DNA of 35,334 bases from an uncultured Roseiflexaceae bacterium (lineage in GTDB: Bacteria; Chloroflexota; Chloroflexia; Chloroflexales; Roseiflexaceae), in NCBI GenBank assembly GCA_937988885.1, contig CALKHR010000091.1, positions 1-35,334 of the forward strand, read 5' to 3'. Below the pieces are notes generated by a model. It was not told where the DNA came from. It ran no database searches and saw only the letters and a program-made list of their open reading frames with translations. Positions within the stretch are counted from its first letter, which is position 1; the number at the start of each line of letters is the position of its first letter. Shown piece by piece: positions 16,201-23,742 of this stretch. A program made the translations under genes and the position numbers.

Positions 16201-19200
16201 ACATGTTTCAGTACTCACTGGTTGAGTCGTTGTGTTGAACCTCGTCGCACTTGGCGACAACCAGGCGCGACGATGTTTCAGTACTCACTGGTTGAGTCGT
16301 TGTGTTGAACCCAGGAACAGGCACGCCATTTTCTCCCACGGGATGTTTCAGTACTCACTGGTTGAGTCGTTGTGTTGAACGTCTTCAGCGGGTTGTGTCG
16401 TGCGACTACCGAGGCGTTTCAGTACTCACTGGTTGAGTCGTTGTGTTGAACCCAGCGGTGGCGGCGCTGGCGTTGCAGCATTTACGGTTTCAGTACTCAC
16501 TGGTTGAGTCGTTGTGTTGAACCTCGTTGTTCCTCAGTCATGGTGTTCTCCTCTCGTGTTTCAGTACTCACTGGTTGAGTCGTTGTGTTGAAGTTGGGCG
16601 GGAGAGACGAATCGCCAAAACGGACGATGTTTCAGTACTCACTGGTTGAGTCGTTGTGTTGAAGCCTACCGTGCTTGACGTTGATCCGTACGGTGAACCG
16701 GTTTCAGTACTCACTGGTTGAGTCGTTGTGTTGAAGTTGGCGGCCTGTTGCTCGGCTTTGGTTGGCTTCTCGTTTCAGTACTCACTGGTTGAGTCGTTGT
16801 GTTGAACCCCGCGGGGCAGCGCGGGGCAGCGCGGGGCAGCGCGGGTTTCAGTACTCACTGGTTGAGTCGTTGTGTTGAACGCACGATGGGATAAGTGCTA
16901 GCATTCTCACTCTGATGTTTCAGTACTCACTGGTTGAGTCGTTGTGTTGAACCATCGTAGCCGAATGCGAACGCAACGTGGATAGCTTGTTTCAGTACTC
17001 ACTGGTTGAGTCGTTGTGTTGAACCCAAGAACGAAACGAACTTCGTAAACGGCTGATTGAGTGTTTCAGTACTCACTGGTTGAGTCGTTGTGTTGAACCT
17101 GTTCCTCCATTCGAAAGCGCCGCCCTTTCAGTGCAGTTTCAGTACTCACTGGTTGAGTCGTTGTGTTGAACCCGCCCGAGCCGTGGGTGGTTGACACGCG
17201 CTTCGCCGGTTTCAGTACTCACTGGTTGAGTCGTTGTGTTGAACCCCATACGATAGTCATCTTGAATGTTTCCGACTACCGGTTTCAGTACTCACTGGTT
17301 GAGTCGTTGTGTTGAACCAGCAACGAATCGCAGAAAGCCGCTCAGAGCGTCGAGTTTCAGTACTCACTGGTTGAGTCGTTGTGTTGAACCAGCAACGAAT
17401 CGCAGAAAGCCGCTCAGAGCGTCGAGTTTCAGTACTCACTGGTTGAGTCGTTGTGTTGAACCGTAAGAGGAGTTGCTGCCATGATTACATCCTTTCGAGT
17501 TTCAGTACTCACTGGTTGAGTCGTTGTGTTGAACCAGAGCATCGACTACGACAACGACGATCGGCCCGCGTGTTTCAGTACTCACTGGTTGAGTCGTTGT
17601 GTTGAACACGTCCGGACGGTGGCGGGTTTGGGCCGATGGCGTTTCAGTACTCACTGGTTGAGTCGTTGTGTTGAACCAGCAACTGACCATCGACGTTGGT
17701 CGGTTGTACGCGTTTCAGTACTCACTGGTTGAGTCGTTGTGTTGAACGTGGTCTATTTTGTGTGGCGCGTACCGACGTGCTGTTTCAGTACTCACTGGTT
17801 GAGTCGTTGTGTTGAACCGTAACGCTATCGGCACCGCGATTGAGCCGTGGCGTTTCAGTACTCACTGGTTGAGTCGTTGTGTTGAACGCTTCGGACCAGG
17901 TAGAGTAGTGCATCTCTACTTGGTTTCAGTACTCACTGGTTGAGTCGTTGTGTTGAACCCTCTGATGGTCCCGGTGTCTATTTATGCGATTGAAAGTTTC
18001 AGTACTCACTGGTTGAGTCGTTGTGTTGAACTGTGATGCGCTACTCTCCACTTAGCCCAGCAGTAGGTTTCAGTACTCACTGGTTGAGTCGTTGTGTTGA
18101 ACCGCTCTTCCGGTCCTGAAGCACGACGGTAGCACGACGTTTCAGTACTCACTGGTTGAGTCGTTGTGTTGAACCCTGTTCAACCGAACGCCACGAAGCG
18201 GTTTGGTGTAGTTTCAGTACTCACTGGTTGAGTCGTTGTGTTGAACCCTGTGATCGCAGTGCCATCGTAGTGCGGCCCGTAGCGTTTCAGTACTCACTGG
18301 TTGAGTCGTTGTGTTGAACCCCATTCAGCGCCAATAGCAAGCGCCATGTTAGCGTTTCAGTACTCACTGGTTGAGTCGTTGTGTTGAACGCGCGTCGGGC
18401 ATTCTCTTTGCACCGCTCAGGCGGTTTCAGTACTCACTGGTTGAGTCGTTGTGTTGAACCCGCAAGTCAATAACGGCGTTTTTGTTCGTGCTCGCGTTTC
18501 AGTACTCACTGGTTGAGTCGTTGTGTTGAACCCCCGAGATCGTGCTAGATGTGGATGATTTCACACGGGTTTCAGTACTCACTGGTTGAGTCGTTGTGTT
18601 GAACCGCCGGGGACCACGGCAACCAAAATGCCAAGCACGGTTTCAGTACTCACTGGTTGAGTCGTTGTGTTGAACCAGCGACTCGTCTGCCTGTTCGTGG
18701 CGCATGCTGCTGTTTCAGTACTCACTGGTTGAGTCGTTGTGTTGAACCTGCGCGCCCCGCAAAATCTGATTAGTTACATCACGTTTCAGTACTCACTGGT
18801 TGAGTCGTTGTGTTGAACCCCCGAGATCGTGCTAGATGTGGATGATTTCACACGGGTTTCAGTACTCACTGGTTGAGTCGTTGTGTTGAACCAGCGCTTG
18901 CGCCCAAAACGCACTATCGAATCAATTGTTTCAGTACTCACTGGTTGAGTCGTTGTGTTGAACCGCGTGCTCACCTTCTTGGAATCGCCGATTTGGGAAT
19001 GTTTCAGTACTCACTGGTTGAGTCGTTGTGTTGAACCCCGTTGAGCGGCCTGGAACGTGCCCTCGTCCACGATGTTTCAGTACTCACTGGTTGAGTCGTT
19101 GTGTTGAACCTCACCGCCGAAGATCTTGCCGAATCTAGACACATGTTTCAGTACTCACTGGTTGAGTCGTTGTGTTGAACCTCGAATCGATGCGACATTT

Positions 19201-20467
19201 CATGGACGGCTGTCGAGTTTCAGTACTCACTGGTTGAGTCGTTGTGTTGAACGACTGGTATTGGTTGATTGGTAACGAATACATCCAGTTTCAGTACTCA
19301 CTGGTTGAGTCGTTGTGTTGAACATTCCAAATTTCATTATGTGCTGTTCGATTATAGAGTTTCAGTACTCACTGGTTGAGTCGTTGTGTTGAACGCGGCG
19401 ACCGCTGGGTATACGGTCGCCGCTTTTGAGTTTCAGTACTCACTGGTTGAGTCGTTGTGTTGAACCGCGAATCAGGACGACGCCATTGATGTGGAGAACG
19501 CGTTTCAGTACTCACTGGTTGAGTCGTTGTGTTGAACAACGGTCCGCCACTTTGGCGTCGTTCATTTTCGCGTTTCAGTACTCACTGGTTGAGTCGTTGT
19601 GTTGAACTCCTGCTCCGGCTTCGTCGTACTACTCAATCGCGGTTTCAGTACTCACTGGTTGAGTCGTTGTGTTGAACAGTCTACGCCTTTACGGATAGCA
19701 TTATTGCGACGCGTTTCAGTACTCACTGGTTGAGTCGTTGTGTTGAACTTCTCCTTTTATGCTTGACGCTTGGACACTATGTCCAGTTTCAGTACTCACT
19801 GGTTGAGTCGTTGTGTTGAACCCATAAATGCGCCGACGGTGCCGGCTCCTACCCCAGAGTTTCAGTACTCACTGGTTGAGTCGTTGTGTTGAACTTCTAG
19901 CCACAATAACCGTCACGGTCCTGGTGACGTTTCAGTACTCACTGGTTGAGTCGTTGTGTTGAACCGGCGGCGGCCTCGGCCTTTGTGAGCCATTCATCCA
20001 AGTTTCAGTACTCACTGGTTGAGTCGTTGTGTTGAACCTGGTTGCGAATGCCGTGATCGCCACGCGGCACACCGTTTCAGTACTCACTGGTTGAGTCGTT
20101 GTGTTGAACGCGGGTCGATGCCGCGTGCGGGGATGATCGCGACGTTTCAGTACTCACTGGTTGAGTCGTTGTGTTGAACTGCCAAAGACTGAACGGAAGA
20201 TCGGCATCGACGTGTTTCAGTACTCACTGGTTGAGTCGTTGTGTTGAACTTAACGAGCATATCGGCCAGGTTCTCCGCAAACAGCGTTTCAGTACTCACT
20301 GGTTGAGTCGTTGTGTTGAACGATCTTCATGCCGCGCGCCGCCGCCCGCATTGTGCGCGTTTCAGTACTCACTGGTTGAGTCGTTGTGTTGAACCAGCTG
20401 CAAGAACGCCTTGATGCGCTTGCAGCATTCGGTTTCAGTACTCACTGGTTGAGTCGTTGTGTTGAAC
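13210..20467 (-). CRISPR. CRISPR array, 102 repeats of 36 bp and 101 spacers (type I-B)
   Basis: Repeats start GTTTCAGTACTCACTGG and end GTTGTGTTGAAC on the plus strand. By hand count there are 102 from 13210 to 20467, with spacers of about 33-39 bases. On the minus strand each repeat folds as ACTCA-ACCAG-TGAGT followed directly by ACTGAAAC, matching the 8-nt crRNA handle (consensus ATTGAAAC) left by Cas6. Transcription is therefore leftward, from the leader beside cas4. Repeats are almost invariant; exceptions are an inserted T in 14427-14463 and a terminal C to G change in three consecutive repeats (ending 16593, 16664, 16736). Five spacers occur twice. Short open frames through the array are artefacts. 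Confidence 0.99.
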
Positions 20468-20603
20468 CCAGTCTTTCTTTCTCTATGTCCCGCTGTGTTT
20501 CCTCAAAATGCTACTATTCCGCCGCTGTTGGGCCGTTCTACGCAGCCGTCTCTTTCATACCATCCTGCTTATTCACGCCGCTTTCGCAACCCCTCTTTTG
20601 CTC
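20468..20603 (-). promoter_or_regulatory. CRISPR leader
   Basis: The 136 bases between the first (newest) repeat and the cas-operon terminator, on the side predicted by repeat polarity. On the minus strand it is purine-rich close to the array (GACATAGAGAAAGAAAGAC). It must hold the array promoter and adaptation signals, but no clear -35/-10 pair was found. Confidence 0.6.
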
Positions 20604-20628
20604 AAAAATCCCTTCGAGTTGCGAAGGG
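20604..20628 (-). terminator. Rho-independent terminator of the cas operon
   Basis: On the minus strand CCCTTCG, loop CAACT, CGAAGGG, then ATTTTTG. It is 125 bases after the cas4 stop and would separate cas mRNA from the array transcript. Confidence 0.75.
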
Positions 20629-20641
20629 CCTGCTATGGCTT

Positions 20642-20678
20642 CTGTATCAGCATAACTGCCTTCGTTATGCTGATACAG
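20642..20678. repeat. Perfect 15-bp inverted repeat between cas4 and the leader
   Basis: CTGTATCAGCATAAC (20642-20656) and GTTATGCTGATACAG (20664-20678) are exact reverse complements around a 7-nt loop. No T run follows on either strand, so it is not a simple intrinsic terminator. A partial further CAGCATAAA copy lies at about 20688-20696 on the minus strand. It may be a protein-binding site, an mRNA 3' stabiliser or a small element remnant. Confidence 0.75.
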
Positions 20679-20752
20679 TGCGCCGTTTATGCTGTTCCTT
20701 CGATGATCTTGCCACCGAGTTGCGAGGCAAACGCTGCTACACACCTTTTTTG

Positions 20753-21370
20753 TCACACTACGTCGTTGCAGAAGCGCCGAAACTCACAACTAATACAGGG
20801 CCGCCGATTCGTCGGCGCTGGCGGCATCAGTTCCCCCGCGATCGCTCTGTGCATCGCGGCTACTTGGAGTTGAACGTTTCGCCGCAGCGTCGGTGTTATC
20901 GATATCGCTTCGGCTTTGCGCAATGGGATGCTGTAGATAAATCCACGTCGCACTGGCAACTGCCACGCTTCTTCCAACAGTAACCCGTAGGCCGCAAGTT
21001 GCATTTTAAAGTGCGCGCCCGCCGCCTTCTCGCTATCCTTGTACTCCACTACGATCGCCTCCGCGCGAGGCGCCGTGCGGCTCGGCACCACAATCGCTAG
21101 ATCCAAGCGCCCCCGCAAGCCGAGCGTGTCTGAGTGTAACACCACATCGAAGGTTCGTTCGCCCTCGGCAATGCCGTAGGTGCGCAATGAGCGTCGTTCT
21201 TCTCGCCCTGTCTCATCGGTGTGACTGCGTATGCCAGCCTTCATCAAATCGGTGATTGGCCGCACTTCTGGCAAACAGTAGCGATAGTATAGCACTCGCG
21301 GACAATAGCTCCACTGTTTGAGATCGGTCACCTCAAAGGTTTCCAAACGTTCGACGACTAGCTCATTCAT
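20753..21370 (-). CDS. cas4: CRISPR adaptation exonuclease Cas4
   Basis: 205 residues. Cas4 is a RecB-like nuclease with a 4Fe-4S cluster that trims prespacers and selects for a PAM, working with Cas1-Cas2. Cysteine C23 (WSYCPRVLYY) and C192, C195, C201 (CISCEFRRFC) are the cluster ligands. The nuclease motifs are GRLDLAIV, VVEYKDS and QLAAYGLLLEE. The ATG at 21370 overlaps the cas2 end by 8 bases (GATGAATGAG), showing translational coupling; the frame runs further upstream inside cas2 but without Cas4 similarity. It is the last gene of the operon, before a terminator and the array leader. Confidence 0.95.
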   Translation of the reverse strand: MNELVVERLETFEVTDLKQWSYCPRVLYYRYCLPEVRPITDLMKAGIRSHTDETGREERRSLRTYGIAEGERTFDVVLHSDTLGLRGRLDLAIVVPSRTAPRAEAIVVEYKDSEKAAGAHFKMQLAAYGLLLEEAWQLPVRRGFIYSIPLRKAEAISITPTLRRNVQLQVAAMHRAIAGELMPPAPTNRRPCISCEFRRFCNDVV

Positions 21371-21620
21371 CGGAGCCTCCCTGCACGATCTCGCGCCGCC
21401 CGTTCCAACTCTTTTCGTCGAGCGAGAACAGTTGCACTTTGCCGGCCTTCCGCCCCAAACGATGCTTGATCTCGGCAAACAACGCCCGCTGATGGGTGCG
21501 GCTGAGATCGCCGCAAAACGCGCTGTACTGGATACGCTCTAGCCCATAATCAAGGCACGCATCGGCCACTTTTTGACGCGCCCGATCATCGGGAATATCG
21601 TAGATCAATAGGCTCTGCAT
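21363..21620 (-). CDS. cas2: CRISPR adaptation protein Cas2
   Basis: 85 residues, normal for Cas2. The protein starts MQSLLIYDIPDDRARQKVAD; YDIPDD is the ferredoxin-like beta1 motif with the conserved aspartate. It also has YGLERIQYSAFCGDLS, the typical second strand. A Cas2 dimer holds two Cas1 dimers to form the spacer integrase. It begins 3 bases after the cas1 stop and overlaps cas4 by 8 bases. Confidence 0.97.
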   Translation of the reverse strand: MQSLLIYDIPDDRARQKVADACLDYGLERIQYSAFCGDLSRTHQRALFAEIKHRLGRKAGKVQLFSLDEKSWNGRREIVQGGSDE

Positions 21621-21623
21621 GGC

Positions 21624-22640
21624 TCACCACCCCATCACAAATGGTTCGTAGGTGTCGCGCTCGCCTCGCACAAAGGTGGCGATATGGCGCGCCTGGCATT
21701 GCAGAATATGGCGAAGCGGCTGCCGTTTGCCTTCGTACAGTTCACTGCTGCCCATCCGTTCCAGCACTTTCTCCACAATACGTTTGCGAGTGGCACCATC
21801 TAAACGGCCCATCTCATCCTGCGTCACTGCAAAGCCCCGGTTCACCTGGCCGATCAAGGTGCGATCCACCACTGCCTGGCGAAACTCTTCGATCAGATCG
21901 AGCGTTAAACTGGGCTTGCCGGGTCGATCAGCATGCAGAAAGCCCGCGTTTGGCTCTAATCCAGCTAGCAATAGGGCCTGCCGCACTTGCGAGCGCAGTA
22001 CACCGTAGCCATAGTTGAGTATCGAGTTGAACGGATCGAGCGCGCCGCGCGTCTCGCGCCCTGGCCAGGCCAGTCGTTCGGGGATGAGCGTCGCCACCGC
22101 CTGCCAGTAACGCGCCGCCGCCCGTCCCTCGCAGCCCATCAGCGTGGCGCGTGTCGTCTCGTCGATCACACCCGTCAGCCGCGCCAACGCTGGCAAGCTA
22201 TCGAGCACTTCGGTCGCCGCCAACATCAACTCCTGATAGTGCGGGAAGTCGGTCTCTTTGCGATATTTAGCGGCGTAGCGCAATAGATTGGCCTGGCTCT
22301 GGATCTTGCCAGTGGCAAAGGCTTTGGCCAAGGCAAGCCCTCGTTCGTTCTCGTAGGCTTGCAGTTGCGCTCGTTTAGTGAGCGCCATACCAGTGAGGCC
22401 GCTGGCGAACAAGGTGCCGTAATCGTCGCCGTTTGAGCCATTGAGAAAATGGATTGGGATACCCTCCTCGGCACAGACACGCACCACATCGCTGCTAATG
22501 CCCACGCCATTACTGCAGATCAGCACTTGCTCCAGATGCATAATTGGCACTTCGGCCATACGCTGCTTCTGCTGTTCAACGCGCAGGCGACCCTGGTGCT
22601 TCGATACAAATGAGCCAAATTGTTCGACGATCAAATACAT
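21624..22640 (-). CDS. cas1: CRISPR integrase Cas1
   Basis: 338 residues. Cas1 is the endonuclease/integrase that inserts spacers at the leader-repeat junction. The N-terminal beta domain begins MYLIVEQFGSFVSKHQGRL. The helical domain carries the metal ligands: E in GCEGRAAARYW, H in GFLHADRPGKPSLTLDLIEE, and the D/E of that segment. The start at 22640 is chosen because AAGGAG lies eight bases upstream and the protein then begins as Cas1 normally does; an ATG at 22667 would add nine extra residues. It is separated from cas6 by 118 bases, so adaptation genes may form a semi-independent translational unit. Confidence 0.97.
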   Translation of the reverse strand: MYLIVEQFGSFVSKHQGRLRVEQQKQRMAEVPIMHLEQVLICSNGVGISSDVVRVCAEEGIPIHFLNGSNGDDYGTLFASGLTGMALTKRAQLQAYENERGLALAKAFATGKIQSQANLLRYAAKYRKETDFPHYQELMLAATEVLDSLPALARLTGVIDETTRATLMGCEGRAAARYWQAVATLIPERLAWPGRETRGALDPFNSILNYGYGVLRSQVRQALLLAGLEPNAGFLHADRPGKPSLTLDLIEEFRQAVVDRTLIGQVNRGFAVTQDEMGRLDGATRKRIVEKVLERMGSSELYEGKRQPLRHILQCQARHIATFVRGERDTYEPFVMGW

Positions 22641-22758
22641 ACCAAATGCTCCTTGTGAGTAGGCCATTGCCGTGCTCTCTTACGAGCCGAGGAGGTTTAG
22701 GTTGTTAAGGTGCCATTGCCGCAGCGCTTCCAATGATGGTTATGCGCCGCGAACGAGG

Positions 22759-23739
22759 TTAGAGCGATGAAGCGATCGTGTACCAGCCATCGCCCTTGAC
22801 CGCGTTTTTGCCGACATGGATCAGGCTGCCCCACACCAACAGCTCGCGCAGTGGTGCCAGGTCGCCCTCCAGCGTAATGGTGCCCACCAGCCCGCCGATC
22901 GGCGTGCGCAAGCGGGTGCGCGAAGAATAGCTCACTACATCGATCCAACGGGTGCTATCGTTGACCACGCGCACCCGCTCGACCAGGGTTGGCAACGTTT
23001 GATAGTTGCTGATCGCCTCCCCGGCGCCATAGGCTTCCGCCAGTTGATCGAGCCGCCAAGCCAGCCGCGCGAAGAAGATACCGAGATCGAACTGATGCAC
23101 CAGGCTGGGCCGACCATCGCGCTTCACAGTCAGCCGCAGCGGCGTATGAAACCGCAGCGTCAGACGATCAGCGGGAAGCGTGGCGGCATGGGCTGTTACA
23201 TCAGACGGGGCGATCGGCAAGCCGGGCAGTTGGACGTTCGGGCTGCCCCGTTGGAACAGCGGTTGTTGCGCGTCACTCAACAGGTTAACGGCAGCGATCG
23301 AATCGATGCGCAGCCCACCACGGCGACCGTTGTTTTGCGGCAAGCGGCGACCAAGGCCGCTCCGCTCGATCTCTTGCGCAGCCATAAACACATACGGGAA
23401 CAACTGCGCCACCGGGCCGATCAGGCCCATACCGAACGTCAGCGTTTCGCCCGGCTCGAACTGCCGACGCTCGCCAGCGGGAGGGCGCACCACATAGGGA
23501 CGGGGAAGTTGCCCCCTGCTGCCCTCGCCATCCTCGCGCATCGGCGCCACAAGGGTCGCGACCGGGCACACCCGCAATAACGGACAATCGGTGCAGGTGG
23601 GCAGCGCCTTATTGACGCAGAACTTATCGAGCAGCCCATTGACCACCGCGCCACGGATCGATGACCCCGCCTGATCATCGAGCAGCAATGGCGTGACAAC
23701 GGTGGCATTGAAGGCTAAGTGATGGGTGATAAGGGTCAT
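22759..23739 (-). CDS. cas6: CRISPR pre-crRNA endoribonuclease Cas6 with cysteine cluster
   Basis: 326 residues, a RAMP-fold endonuclease that cuts each repeat at the base of the hairpin to leave the 8-nt handle. The C-terminal glycine-rich segment GGLVGTITLEGDLAPLRELL followed by HVGKNAVKGDGWY (from H308) is typical of the long Cas6 group (PF10040-like). Unusually for the short I-B Cas6, residues 41-58 hold C-X7-C-X2-C-X5-C, a likely zinc site as seen in Cas6 proteins often next to type III loci. The catalytic residue cannot be assigned with certainty. It starts 3 bases after the cas3 stop. This longer form and its position between effector and adaptation genes suggest modular exchange. Confidence 0.88.
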   Translation of the reverse strand: MTLITHHLAFNATVVTPLLLDDQAGSSIRGAVVNGLLDKFCVNKALPTCTDCPLLRVCPVATLVAPMREDGEGSRGQLPRPYVVRPPAGERRQFEPGETLTFGMGLIGPVAQLFPYVFMAAQEIERSGLGRRLPQNNGRRGGLRIDSIAAVNLLSDAQQPLFQRGSPNVQLPGLPIAPSDVTAHAATLPADRLTLRFHTPLRLTVKRDGRPSLVHQFDLGIFFARLAWRLDQLAEAYGAGEAISNYQTLPTLVERVRVVNDSTRWIDVVSYSSRTRLRTPIGGLVGTITLEGDLAPLRELLVWGSLIHVGKNAVKGDGWYTIASSL

Positions 23740-23742
23740 TGC

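Noticed and set aside
13175..20431. Self-targeting spacers against sequence in this window
   Set aside because: Reading the spacers by eye against the genes in the window gave no convincing match; a genome-wide search would be needed to say more.
13191..20655. Open frames with repeated STHWLSRCVE or FNTTTQPVSTET peptides
   Set aside because: These are translations of the 36-base CRISPR repeat, whose length is a multiple of three; they are not proteins.
20459..20983. 174- and 121-codon plus-strand frames over the leader and cas4 end
   Set aside because: They run through hairpins and the antisense of cas4, start within the last repeat, and show no domain.
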